A stretch of 64,000 bases of DNA from Treponema_B putidum (lineage in GTDB: Bacteria; Spirochaetota; Spirochaetia; Treponematales; Treponemataceae): assembly GCF_007830595.1 (NCBI RefSeq), contig NZ_VLLD01000001.1, one strand, 5' to 3'. Position 1 is the stretch's first letter; each line of letters begins with the position of its first letter. The notes under the pieces were generated by a model, which saw only the letters and a program-made list of their open reading frames with translations, was not told the origin of the DNA and did not search any database. A program made the translations under genes and the position numbers. Shown one piece after another: positions 42,892-51,823 of the stretch.

Positions 42892-45134
42892 GTGATGAAA
42901 AAACTTTTAAAGATTTTAACAATTGGAACGGCAGTATTGACAGCTGCCTTATTTACAACTTGTAAACAGTTCATTGACTATCCTGAAGAATTTTTAGGCT
43001 ACTGGTCGAGTGAAGTTGTTCCTACAGGATTCAGTATTGATAAGCCGCAGCAAACAAACACTGACAGCGTACAGTGCATACCGTCTACAAATGAAGTAAC
43101 GCTTACGATTAAACTGCATAACCCGAGAAAATTTACCTTAATTACGCCTACATCAACGTCCTCAGCCACAGATGTGCAGAAGATTATAAATTTTTCCGGG
43201 CTTTCAACGCAGCCGGTATATGACAGTACTAATGGCTACACTTTAGAGCAGACACCCGACAAAACGGTATTGAAGCTCACGTACAAGCCTGGCTTTTTAA
43301 AAGCACACGAGTGGAGTAACGGTAACATCAGCCCGGAAATTACGCTTATGTCTACAGACGGCAGAAAATTCAGTAAAAAATTCAGCCTGACCTAAAGGCG
43401 GACACAGCGCCGCCTCAGCCGTCCGTCACTCTTGCGCAGACAAAGCTGGGGACAAAGTATTACGTTTTATGTTTGCAAGTCCCCAATATGGCCGATGAGG
43501 TTAACGGCACGAAGCTCCATAGAGATATTTTACACCTCATAATCAATGAAACAAAATACGACCTGAAGATAAATAGCGCAGGCACCGATTTTATAAAACC
43601 TACAGACCCAGCTTTTATTGAAGCTTCTGAGATTGAAAAACTTCTCATACCTGATGCACCTGCGTTGCCTACAGGCAGTTGGGCATTGTACTACAAAACC
43701 GATGTTAAAGCGGAACATGAAGCAGAAAAAGACTATACAATTAAACTTACAGACAAACAGGGTTTGACTTCAGAAGAATTGAAGACAACTGCAAAGGCGA
43801 TTTTTCCCGTTTTCTATGTTCGCGGAACAGGGGCCAATTGGTATACCAGTAACGTACCGGAAGCTGCCTTTGGTAATGACAGCACTGGAAACGGTACAAA
43901 GCAAAAACCGTATGCGACTATTGCAAAGGCACTGATACAATGTACAGCAAGCAACATACCGTACATCATTCTTGCAGACGGCACAGTTGAAGAAACGTCT
44001 ACCCTCAATATTGAAAACAATAAGATTATTACAATCGTATCTTTACGAAAAAATACACCTGCGATAATATATGATAACCGCAACGACCCAACCGCCGAGC
44101 AGTATCTTCTTGCAACAGCAGGAACACTTACCCTCGATTCCGTCATTTTAAAAGCTAATAAAACTGGCACTCATGCACCTAGTGCTAACACATTTATTTG
44201 CGGTATACAACAAAACGGCGGAGCGGTAACCGTTAAGGGTAACACTACAGAAATTAGAAACTTTGCGCATGCCGTAAAAATTACCGGCGGTACTTTTACG
44301 ATGGAGGCAGGTTCAATCTGCAATAATTATGTAAACGGCGGAAGCTCCGGCGTAGATATACGAGGAGGAAAGTTTATCTTAAAAGAAGGTTCTATCAAAG
44401 ATAATGAGGCTACCAACATGGCAGGTGTGTATGTAAAAGGTACTGACGCAACCAACAAAGGAATATTTACAATGACAGGCGGTGAAATATCGGGTAATAA
44501 AGCATGGTGTTTTGGAGGCGGTATTTATGTTGACGAACACGGACAAGCAGATATTTCAGGCGGAACAATAAAAGCCAATCATGCGGCTCAAGGCGTCTTT
44601 AGCACTCCGCCCAAAGATGTTGGGGGCGGCGGTATTTGTATAAAGGGAGGAACCGTTAATTTTACGGGCGGCACTATAGAAAAAAATATTATCCACACAG
44701 TGGAAAAAAACTGCGGCGCAGGGGTCTTTATTGGCGAAGGAGGAACTTTCAATATGTCGGGCGGTACCATTAAGGATTGCACAACCCAAGCGACGGATAT
44801 TCCTCAACCGAGCCGAGGCATAGGCGTGTATGTTTCCTCAGGCACTAGTGTAATGAAGATGTCCGGCAGTGCAAAAATAGATACAAACAACGACGTGTAT
44901 TTGGACAATGATGCAAAGATAAAGCTTGACGGAGCCCTTACCGGTACGGCTCCTGTTGCGCTCATTACGGTACCGAACTCAAATTATCAGACGACAACTC
45001 AAGTGCTTACAGGCAGCAATATAACAAGCGGCTCACCGCAAAACTACAAGAAATTTGAGGTAACGCCGCAAACAACGCCGTCTCTTAAGAAATGGGAAGT
45101 AGATAGCAACGGCAAGCTAAAAATAAAGCCGTAA
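42892..45134 (+). pseudogene. beta-helix lipoprotein gene with a single-base frameshift
   Basis: Two reading frames continue one protein. 42892-43395 encodes a lipoprotein signal (MMKKLLKILTIGTAVLTAAL then FTTC, C24) and a domain ending KKFSLT, then TAA at 43393-43395. In the next frame, the same bases read on as CTA AAG GCG and continue without a break to 45134 (KADTAPPQPSVTLAQTK ...). A single lost C in GACC(C)TAAAG at 43391-43392 would join them into about 747 residues. The second part is a right-handed parallel beta-helix with repeated MTGGEISGNK and ISGGTIKANH-type rungs, typical of autotransported or surface adhesin-like proteins. Could be a pseudogene, a phase-variable gene or a sequencing error. 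Confidence 0.8.
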
Positions 45135-45258
45135 CAATAATGAATAATTGGTAATTCAAGGAGCCATAGCTCCCGACACTGCGGAGGGAACCGCTAAGGC
45201 CACGAAGTTCGCAACGAAAAAATTAAAGAATATCTTAACAAAGCTCCTCTAAATTCCC

Positions 45259-45288
45259 TTGCGCTCTCTGCGTTCCTTGCGGTTAAAT
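45259..45288. repeat. short dispersed repeat with ttgcgctc and gcggttaaat
   Basis: A 30-base copy (ttgcgctctctgcg then ttccttgcggttaaat) lies after the beta-helix gene, and a shorter version (ttgcgctcgctgcggttaaat) lies at 46261-46281 after the Rpn pseudogene. The rest of 45135-45348 has no gene; near its end an extended -10 box (TGGTATAAT, 45324-45332) and AAGGAGG precede the ATG at 45349. Confidence 0.7.
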
Positions 45289-45371
45289 TAAAAAAAACTG
45301 CCCTTTTAAAATTGCTGCAAGTATGGTATAATATGACAAGGAGGGCATATGAGTACATCAAACAGAAAATT

Positions 45372-45462
45372 GATAAAAAATGTACATCCGTGTACATTTT
45401 TTATCTTAGAGTTTTGCCTTAGCAAAACTCTCGAAGTTGAAACTACCGCCATCCGTAGCGGA
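45372..45462. repeat. three-hairpin repeat element, copy A
   Basis: Three successive hairpins. H1 (45372-45405): GATAAAAAATGTACA-tccg-TGTACATTTTTTATC, 15 perfect pairs. H2 (45409-45430): GAGTTTTGC-ctta-GCAAAACTC, nine pairs. H3 (45445-45462): ACCGCCA-tccg-TAGCGGA, with two mismatches. The H2-H3 linker tcgaagttgaaact recurs in copy B. The element sits a few codons after the start of the Rpn gene. Confidence 0.9.
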
Positions 45463-45743
45463 GTATAAAAGTATAGGGTGTAGAAAAATGAGTAAACAGA
45501 AGCGCAATTATAAAGATTCAGTGTTCGTTGACCTTTCCAGCGAAGATAAAAAGGCGAAGGAAAATTTCTTGTCGCTTTATAACGCTTTGCACGGAACAAA
45601 TTTGCAAATTTCTTGTCCCGTAGAAAATATAAGACTTGAAAATGTTATGTACATGAACATAATAAACGACGTTTCCTGCCTTGTAGACGGTAAAATCATT
45701 GTATTGGCTGAATGTCAATCTACGATAAACGAAAATATGCCCC

Positions 45744-45838
45744 GTCAAGGAATGTACTTCCGTATACATTCCTTGACTTCGAGTTTTGAGCAAAGCTCAA
45801 AACATCGTGAAGTTAAAACCACCGCCATCCGTGGCGGT
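45744..45838. repeat. three-hairpin repeat element, copy B
   Basis: H1 (45744-45777): GTCAAGGAATGTA and TACATTCCTTGAC arms, 13 pairs, with tccg at the tip as in copy A. H2 (45783-45803): GTTTTGAGC-aaa-GCTCAAAAC, nine pairs. H3 (45821-45838): ACCGCCA-tccg-TGGCGGT, seven perfect pairs. The arms of H1 and H2 differ from copy A on both sides in matching ways, so pairing is kept. It interrupts the Rpn gene after NENMPRQ. Confidence 0.9.
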
Positions 45839-45847
45839 ACTGAAGGA

Positions 45848-45969
45848 CTTTTGCAAATAGGAGGAGTAGATGCTAGGAGCTAGTCGAAATAAAGCGGAGA
45901 CGTATCGGGTATACGTTGAGCATTTATTTCGGCGTAGCGACAACACAAATGCCCGCATATTTGCAAAAG
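45848..45969. repeat. 122-bp nested palindrome within the Rpn pseudogene
   Basis: Outer arms CTTTTGCAAATA (45848-45859) and TATTTGCAAAAG (45958-45969) are perfect 12-bp inverted repeats. Inside, CGAAATAAA and TTTATTTCG pair, and within them CGTAT-cgggt-ATACG. It lies between repeat copy B and the Rpn C-terminal remnant, replacing the middle of the nuclease. Size and terminal inverted repeats resemble a miniature inverted-repeat element, but no target duplication was identified. Confidence 0.75.
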
Positions 45970-46260
45970 AGAGGTAATCAACATGTTAGTAGCAGAATAC
46001 GACTATGATACAGACATTGCAGTACAGAGGGAAGAAAGTTTAAGGATAGGCATCCAGCAAGGCTTTGCCGACGGTTCGTACAAAAAAGCCTTAGAGGATG
46101 CAGGCAATTTAAAACAGCTTGGTGTTTCAATTGATATTATCGCTAAAGCCACCGGTCTCAGTAAAGAAGAAGTGGAAGCGATTAATTAATTGGTAATGTG
46201 TAATGGGGAATTACATATAAGTTTAGCTGTTTCTTTCTTAGTTTCATAAAAAAAATCACT

Positions 46261-46281
46261 TTGCGCTCGCTGCGGTTAAAT
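46261..46281. repeat. short dispersed repeat, second copy
   Basis: ttgcgctcgctgcggttaaat, matching the 45259-45288 copy with an internal nine-base deletion. It lies in the 118-base gap between the Rpn pseudogene and the end of the HAD gene; nothing else is seen in that gap. Confidence 0.65.
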
Positions 46282-46307
46282 AAAAAGTAAACTGCAGAGA
46301 GGGTAGA

Positions 46308-47474
46308 TTACTTTTCAGGGAGGCTGTCCAGCGGCTTTTCTTCTTCCGGTGCAGTTGAAATAAAACAGCCTTTTTTGTTATCTCTGTGCTGGACAATTAT
46401 CCTAGCGTCAGGATTGCCTCTTTCTTTAATTCCTTTCATTAAAAGAGGATATATTTTAGCCTCTTTTTTGGGGCTTCTGTTAAGGATTAGGATTAGGGCT
46501 TCATTTTTAAAAGCATCCATCATATAAAAATCGCCGTCTCCGTCTCCGGCTATTAGAACAGGAGCCTTGTTTTGATGTTTGGGGGCAAGGACTTTTTTTA
46601 TAGCCTCGGCTTTTCCTTCTTTCCTTGTTGCAGGGATAGAGGTGTCGTCTATAACTGTAAGTTTTTTATTTTTATCAAAGAGCCTTCTTCTTCCGAAAAC
46701 GTTTTTAGTGTCCAGCTTATATCCGTACTTTGGGAGGGTGGCAAAAACGCGGACATTGTCTTCTTGGGAAGCCGAGCAAATATAGACTTCGATTCCGTTT
46801 TTCCTTAAAGCCGAAAACAAGTCTTGCATTTCTTCTTGAACACGCAAACCCTTTCTATATCCGCCTTCTACTTCTCCTGACCTTCCTTTTAAGACCGATG
46901 ATGAGCGTACTGTATAAGTTTTTATTTCGTCTTTTAAGCCTTGGTCTATCGCCGTTTCCGTAAGGGCCGATATTTCTTCCAGTGTCATACCTGTGCTTAC
47001 GGATTGGCCTATATCCACACCGCAAAGTGAGGCGGCTCCTCTCATTAAGACAAGCATCTTAGCCTTAAAATCTATGAACTCTTCAGTTGAAGTAATTTCT
47101 GAAAGGCTCATTGTTCCGCTTAGGCCTGAATAATTTTTATATAGAAACTCATAGCGCTCGTTTAAATCGTCGGAAAGCTCATCGGCAGTTAAGACCCTGC
47201 CTTCAATGTTTACCGTATGGGGTAAAACCTCATCTTGGGGAATCCCCGCCCTTATGGTTTGATTAAATTCTTTGGGGCTTAAATTAAAACAAAGGTTTTC
47301 AATCTGATATACAAAAAGATTATCCTGTGTGTCATAAAAAATTGAAGTAAAATCCCAGTCAAAAACGGCATAATTTCCGTTAAAGGCTTTTTCCCTTATC
47401 AGTTTTTCGAGCCTATTTTTATTTTGAGGCTCCCAATTTCCCGTCTTTAAAATTAAAGCATCATCGTTAAGCAT
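46308..47474 (-). CDS. HAD-superfamily phosphatase (phosphoserine-phosphatase-like)
   Basis: 388 residues from ATG 47474. The nucleophile motif DWDFT (D39, D41) fits DxDxT. A large helical cap follows, then the motif II/III region (GIEVYICSASQEDNVRVF, and a Lys in GKAEAIKKVL) and motif IV APVLIAGDGDGDFYMMDAF. Substrate unknown; the DxDxT plus GDGxxD pattern is that of the serB-like branch. A TTG at 47510 is in frame but forms the -35 box of a leaderless-type promoter. No signal peptide, so cytoplasmic. Confidence 0.83.
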   Translation of the reverse strand: MLNDDALILKTGNWEPQNKNRLEKLIREKAFNGNYAVFDWDFTSIFYDTQDNLFVYQIENLCFNLSPKEFNQTIRAGIPQDEVLPHTVNIEGRVLTADELSDDLNERYEFLYKNYSGLSGTMSLSEITSTEEFIDFKAKMLVLMRGAASLCGVDIGQSVSTGMTLEEISALTETAIDQGLKDEIKTYTVRSSSVLKGRSGEVEGGYRKGLRVQEEMQDLFSALRKNGIEVYICSASQEDNVRVFATLPKYGYKLDTKNVFGRRRLFDKNKKLTVIDDTSIPATRKEGKAEAIKKVLAPKHQNKAPVLIAGDGDGDFYMMDAFKNEALILILNRSPKKEAKIYPLLMKGIKERGNPDARIIVQHRDNKKGCFISTAPEEEKPLDSLPEK

Positions 47475-47481
47475 AAGACTT

Positions 47482-47510
47482 ATTATGAATAAATTATAAA
47501 ATAAAGTCAA
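47482..47510 (-). promoter_or_regulatory. promoter for a leaderless HAD phosphatase mRNA
   Basis: Minus-strand TTGACT (47510-47505), exactly 17 bases, CATAAT (47487-47482), then 7 bases to the ATG at 47474. No ribosome site. Confidence 0.72.
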
Positions 47511-47526
47511 TCGGAAGGGGAAAAAA

Positions 47527-47555
47527 TTGAAACTCTTTAGGATATGCTCTATAAG
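47527..47555 (+). promoter_or_regulatory. candidate murG promoter
   Basis: TTGAAA (47527-47532), 17 bases, TATAAG (47550-47555), giving a leader of about 75 bases. Closer to the gene, TACACT lies 7 bases before the ATG at 47637 with a poor -35 (TTTTCA), a possible second, leaderless-type start. Confidence 0.5.
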
Positions 47556-47636
47556 TAGTCTATAAAAATGTCAATTTTTTGAGAACCTTATAAATAGCTC
47601 TTTTCAAAATTGTGTCATTGTGATACACTGAATTCC

Positions 47637-48803
47637 ATGAAATGTGTTGTTTTTACCGGAGGCGGAACGGGGGGGCATATTTTTCCCGGACTGGCAGTTG
47701 CCGAGGCCTTGAGCTCTTCTTTAGAATGTAGAATAGTTTGGATCGGCTCTGCTAAGGGCATTGACCGCAAAATAGTTGAATCTTCCGAGCTTTACTCGGC
47801 TTCTCCTTCAGTTCTTGAATTCATAGGTATTCCTGCCGGAAAATTGAGGCGGTATTTTAGTTTTCAAAACTTTATAGATGTTTTTAAGGTTGCGGCAGGC
47901 TTTATAAAGTCCTTTTTTATTCTTTTAAAGTTAAAACCTCTTTTTGTTTTTTCTAAGGGCGGCTTTGTTTCGGTGCCTCCCTGTGCCGCTGCAAAATTCT
48001 TAAAAATTCCGGTTATCACTCACGAGTGTGATTTTTCGCCCGGCCTTGCAACAAGGATTAATTCTAAATTTGCAAATCATATTTTGGTTTCATATCAAGA
48101 AACGGCGGAGCTCTTACCGGCTTCTCTCCGCTCAAAAGTTATATGTACGGGGAATCCAGTCCGCTTAAGTTTTTATTCGGGCAGGCCTGAAAAGGGACTC
48201 TCCTTTTTAAACATAAAATCGGACTTACCTGTTTTGTTTGTTTTAGGTGGAAGTCTAGGTGCAAGACAGTTAAACGATTTGATTTCCGATTCAATCGAAT
48301 ATCTTGTAAAGCATTTTGTTGTGGTTCATCAGATTGGGGAAGCCAATATGGATCAGGGACAAAAAATTAAAGATAGTCTTTTAAACTCCTCTCCCGAATT
48401 TGCAGAAAACTATAAACCCTATCCCTTTATAAAAAAAGAGATGGCCGATGTTTTAAGCCTTTCTTCAATTGTGGTGTCGCGGGCAGGTGCCAATACGGTT
48501 TGGGAATCGGCAGCTGCCGGTAAGCCTATGATTTTGGTTCCTCTTGAAAAGGGAAGCTCCCGCGGCGATCAAATAGAAAATGCCGAATTCTTTAAGAAAA
48601 AAGGTGCCGCAGAAATTCTTTTGGGTGAAGATGTAAGGCCCGATATTTTTATAAGGCTTTTACGGGAGCTTGGGTTTGAAGAAAGCGTAACCGGAAACGA
48701 GAGGCTAAAAAAGATGGCTCAGGCCTCAGCTGCCTTGGCCGGTGAAAAACCTGCCCTTGTAATTGCCGATTTTTTAAAAACTTTTTTTACCGTTAAGGAT
48801 TAG
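47637..48803 (+). CDS. murG: undecaprenyl-PP-MurNAc-pentapeptide GlcNAc transferase
   Basis: 388 residues from ATG 47637; an upstream in-frame start at 47610 would add nine residues unlike MurG. The GT28 donor motif GGGTGGHIFPG is at 8-18, and HECDFSPGLATRINSKFANH, LFVLGGSLGARQLN and SSIVVSRAGANTVWESAAAG are family landmarks, the last containing the UDP-GlcNAc site. It makes lipid II at the inner membrane for peptidoglycan. First gene of a run that continues through cvpA, holB, hpk2, rrp2 and rlmE. Confidence 0.96.
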   Translation: MKCVVFTGGGTGGHIFPGLAVAEALSSSLECRIVWIGSAKGIDRKIVESSELYSASPSVLEFIGIPAGKLRRYFSFQNFIDVFKVAAGFIKSFFILLKLKPLFVFSKGGFVSVPPCAAAKFLKIPVITHECDFSPGLATRINSKFANHILVSYQETAELLPASLRSKVICTGNPVRLSFYSGRPEKGLSFLNIKSDLPVLFVLGGSLGARQLNDLISDSIEYLVKHFVVVHQIGEANMDQGQKIKDSLLNSSPEFAENYKPYPFIKKEMADVLSLSSIVVSRAGANTVWESAAAGKPMILVPLEKGSSRGDQIENAEFFKKKGAAEILLGEDVRPDIFIRLLRELGFEESVTGNERLKKMAQASAALAGEKPALVIADFLKTFFTVKD

Positions 48804-48848
48804 GAGTTTTAAATAGATGGAGATAATTAAATGGTGGAGAATAATTAA

Positions 48849-49316
48849 ATGCGGATAGGAAGTGCCGATATAGTTTTTTTGATTATCATGGCTTTTTTTG
48901 TTATTAAGGTTACTATTACAGGATTTATAGACGAGTTTTTTTCAAAAGCGGCGGTTATTGTCGGCGGGCTTGTAGCTTTTTTGTTTTATAAATTACTTAC
49001 TCCCGTAATTACCGAGCTTTTAGGCGAAAAGTCATTATCCGCTATAATATCATTTTTGATTTTATTTTTATCCGTTTATTTGGTTATAAAATTGGTGCAA
49101 GTTTTTTTAGGCTCTCTTTTTTCAAGCGAGTCCTTAAAAAATTTGGATAGGTCATTGGGATTTTTTTTAGGTCTTGTAGAGGGATTGATTGTAATAGGAG
49201 TTATCCTAATGCTCATCAATATACAAACCTTTGTTTCATTTGATAAAATATTGAGTGAAAGCATTTTTGCTAAAATTCTTTCTCCATTTATTTTAGATAT
49301 AACCAAGCAGTTGTAG
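48849..49316 (+). CDS. cvpA: CvpA family membrane protein
   Basis: 155 residues with four hydrophobic segments (about 8-22, 32-48, 62-85 and 105-125), the CvpA topology. The pattern ADIVFLIIMAFFVIKVTITG near the start and FFLGLVEGLIVIGVIL near the end are typical. CvpA proteins are linked to colicin V export or envelope integrity; function is unsettled. GGAGA lies 8 bases before the ATG, in a duplicated ggagataattaaatg/ggagaataattaaatg leader. Confidence 0.85.
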   Translation: MRIGSADIVFLIIMAFFVIKVTITGFIDEFFSKAAVIVGGLVAFLFYKLLTPVITELLGEKSLSAIISFLILFLSVYLVIKLVQVFLGSLFSSESLKNLDRSLGFFLGLVEGLIVIGVILMLINIQTFVSFDKILSESIFAKILSPFILDITKQL

Positions 49317-49334
49317 TTTTTATAGGGGGTATAA

Positions 49335-50624
49335 ATGTTTGAAAATCTCATAGATCAAGAAGCTGGTCTTAGGCTCATTCAAGATATACAACAAAAAAAA
49401 CTTCCGCCTTCGATTTTGTTTTCGGGGCCTGAGTGTTCAGGAAAACTGACCGCAGCCCTTGAGCTTGCCCGTTCCGTTTCTTGTACGGGAACAGGAAATT
49501 GGACTTGTACTTGTTCTTCATGCTTAAGACAAAAAGAAATGATTTCTCCCGATGTTCTTATTTTAGGAGCACGGGACCACAGCCCCGAAATAAAGGCTGC
49601 CTGCGAGACCTTATTAAAAACAAAAACCATTTCTTCGCGATATTTATTTTTGCGGGCTATTAGAAAACTTACCTCCCGATTCGATTCCCGTCTTTGGGAT
49701 ACGGATGAAACAAAATTCGTCAAAGCCGCTCCCGTCATTGCAGAGATTGAAGAGCTTCTAGCCGATCTATGCTCCTGCCCTATCGAAACTATAGATGACA
49801 AGGTGCTTAACAAAACTGCGGAAGCTCTTGTCTTAAAAGCCGCAAAACTTCAAGATGAATGTATGTACGATACTATTCCCATAAATCAGGTTAGAAAGGC
49901 TTCATCATGGGTACGCCTAATGCCTTCGGGAATAAAAAAAGTATTGATTGTTGAAAATGCCGATAAAATGCAGGAAGGCGCAAGAAATGCCTTTTTAAAA
50001 ATTTTGGAAGAGCCGCCTTCTTATGCGGTTTTTGTTTTAACTACGGCTCACCGTGGCGCGATTATGCCGACAATACTATCAAGAGTCCGCACTTATACTT
50101 TTAAAGAAAGAGAAAAAAAATCCCAAGAAGAAGTTATAAGACGGGTTTTTAAAGGAGAACCTTGTCATGAGCCCTTCGGTAAGTTTAATCTTTTAAGCTC
50201 TTACCTTTACGGTTTTTTACCGGTGAGTTTCCTGACAATTCAAAATGCTGCATCCTTATTTTATGAATATATTTTTTTGCTCATAGACAGGCAAAATAAA
50301 ATTCTTCCTTCAGCTCTTTATAATTCAATCTCAAATTACAAAAATAAAAATAAGTATGACAATTCAAATTGCACGATCGCAAACATCGTAAATCTTTTAA
50401 ATAAATGTAAGCCGCATACGATTTATATTTTATTCTTAAACAGCCTTTTATTTTTTTTACAAGACGGATTAAAAAATGAAGTATGTTCGGCATTGGAAGT
50501 TGAGTCTTATTTTAAAATAACGGTATTGATAAAAAGAGCCGAAGCCGGTGTAGATATTTTTAATATTTCACCTCAAGCTGCTTTAGAAAACTTGGCAGAA
50601 CAAATTAAGGAAAAACTTATATGA
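49335..50624 (+). CDS. holB: DNA polymerase III delta' subunit (clamp loader)
   Basis: 429 residues. P-loop SGPECSGKLTAALE at about 30-43, where GKL replaces the usual GK[ST], as is common in ATP-inactive delta' subunits. A four-cysteine zinc site follows (CTGTGNWTCTCSSC). Then VLIVENADKMQEGARNAFLK, ILEEPP and the SRV arginine-finger region ILSRVRTYTF. The C-terminal 180 residues are helical and divergent. It is the clamp-loader subunit for the replicase. The stop codon overlaps hpk2 by 4 bases. Confidence 0.9.
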   Translation: MFENLIDQEAGLRLIQDIQQKKLPPSILFSGPECSGKLTAALELARSVSCTGTGNWTCTCSSCLRQKEMISPDVLILGARDHSPEIKAACETLLKTKTISSRYLFLRAIRKLTSRFDSRLWDTDETKFVKAAPVIAEIEELLADLCSCPIETIDDKVLNKTAEALVLKAAKLQDECMYDTIPINQVRKASSWVRLMPSGIKKVLIVENADKMQEGARNAFLKILEEPPSYAVFVLTTAHRGAIMPTILSRVRTYTFKEREKKSQEEVIRRVFKGEPCHEPFGKFNLLSSYLYGFLPVSFLTIQNAASLFYEYIFLLIDRQNKILPSALYNSISNYKNKNKYDNSNCTIANIVNLLNKCKPHTIYILFLNSLLFFLQDGLKNEVCSALEVESYFKITVLIKRAEAGVDIFNISPQAALENLAEQIKEKLI

Positions 50625-51823
50625 GAGAATTTATGAGAAGGGGAATACAAAAGTCCTCAAGTATGAATGAAGCTCAACTTAGAACTTTTGTCAAATTAAT
50701 GGCAAGCGAATATTCTCTTTTGGACTCTATGATGGACTCACTAAATGACGGAGTTGTAGTTGCCGACTCGGAGAATAAAATAGTAAAATCCAACAGAGCT
50801 GCTGAACGTATTTTGGAAAGTCATTTAAGCGATAATCAAGAAAAAAACGTTTGGGAGTATATAAACTCGTCTGATATTTCAGAATTTGTAGCTTCGGTTA
50901 TTCAAAATGAAAGCGGGCAAACTTCAAAAGAGTTTAATCTAAAAGCCGATAAGCCCGAAAGTAAAAATAAATATATTGAAGTTTCGGTTCTTCCCTTGGT
51001 AAACGAAAAAAAAATTCAAGGTACGATAATTATGATTGCGGATATTACCGAAAAAAGAATTGAAGAAATTAAAACCCGCCGCCTTGAAAGTCTTGCAAGT
51101 CTAACAAATGTGGCAGCCGCCGTTGCTCATGAAATAAAAAATCCTCTTGCCGCAATCAGTATTCATTTACAGCTTTTAAAGAAAAATTTTACAGCCTGTA
51201 ATTTATCGATAAACCAAAAAGCTCAAAAACATATAGATGTTATTGAAGAAGAAATTGAAAGACTCAATAAAATCGTGGTGGATTTTTTATTTGCCGTGCG
51301 CCCATTAAAATTCGAATTTGTTCCCGTAGATATAAATGTTTTATTAAAAAATTTATACGATACATTTTTTGACGAGTTTAATGACAGCGGTATAACTATT
51401 TCTCTTAGTTTTTCAAAGGATATGCCTAAGATTCAAGGTGATGAAAGATTCTTGCGGCAGGCATTTATGAATGTATTAACTAATGCAAAAGCCGCAATGC
51501 CAGGCGGCGGCTTTTTGGATATATCGACAAAAGCAGTAAACGATTTTATTGTTGTAATCATTTCGGATTCCGGGCAGGGTATCTTACCCGAAGATATGCA
51601 TAAAATTTTCGAACCTTATTTTACAACGAAGCATGACGGAACAGGTTTGGGGCTGACCATGACTTATAAGGTCATAAAAGAACATGGAGGAGACATAAAC
51701 GTTTATTCCGATTACGGTATGGGAACAAGTTTTAAATTTTCACTGCCCATAGAGCGAAAGGGTTCACAGCTTTTACTCTCCGATAAAACTTCAGATTTTG
51801 ATGCGGTAAAGGATATAAAATGA
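50621..51823 (+). CDS. hpk2: PAS-domain cytoplasmic sensor histidine kinase (Hpk2-like)
   Basis: 400 residues, no transmembrane helix. A PAS domain covers about 32-145 (LDSMMDSLNDGVVVADSENK ... GTIIMIADITEKR). The HisKA helix has the phospho-acceptor H170 in AAAVAHEIKNPLAAIS, followed by the HATPase domain: MNVLTNAKAAMPGG (N box), DSGQGILPED (G1) and GTGLGLTMTYKVIKEHGG (G2). The response regulator gene follows with a 4-base overlap. This layout, a soluble PAS kinase with an NtrC-type regulator, matches Hpk2/Rrp2 of spirochaetes. The signal may be redox or small molecules if the PAS domain binds a cofactor (inference). Confidence 0.87.
   Translation: MREFMRRGIQKSSSMNEAQLRTFVKLMASEYSLLDSMMDSLNDGVVVADSENKIVKSNRAAERILESHLSDNQEKNVWEYINSSDISEFVASVIQNESGQTSKEFNLKADKPESKNKYIEVSVLPLVNEKKIQGTIIMIADITEKRIEEIKTRRLESLASLTNVAAAVAHEIKNPLAAISIHLQLLKKNFTACNLSINQKAQKHIDVIEEEIERLNKIVVDFLFAVRPLKFEFVPVDINVLLKNLYDTFFDEFNDSGITISLSFSKDMPKIQGDERFLRQAFMNVLTNAKAAMPGGGFLDISTKAVNDFIVVIISDSGQGILPEDMHKIFEPYFTTKHDGTGLGLTMTYKVIKEHGGDINVYSDYGMGTSFKFSLPIERKGSQLLLSDKTSDFDAVKDIK

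Larger units (their letters stand above)
45349..46189 (+). pseudogene. Rpn-family nuclease gene broken by hairpin repeats
   Basis: Coding pieces belong to one Rpn/PD-(D/E)XK nuclease. An ATG at 45349 with AAGGAGG begins MSTSNRKLI and then runs into repeat element A, ending in a stop. After A, ATG 45488 restarts with MSKQKRNYKDSVFVDLSSED and continues ... NALHGTNLQISCPVENIRLE ... LAECQSTINENMPRQ, the standard Rpn N-terminal half, until repeat element B (45744) takes over the frame. After a 122-base palindromic block, NARIFAKER and then MLVAEYDYDTDIAVQREE resume the typical Rpn C-terminus, up to EVEAIN at 46189. The central third of the gene is missing. Promoter and ribosome site look intact, so peptides could still be made. 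Confidence 0.85.
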
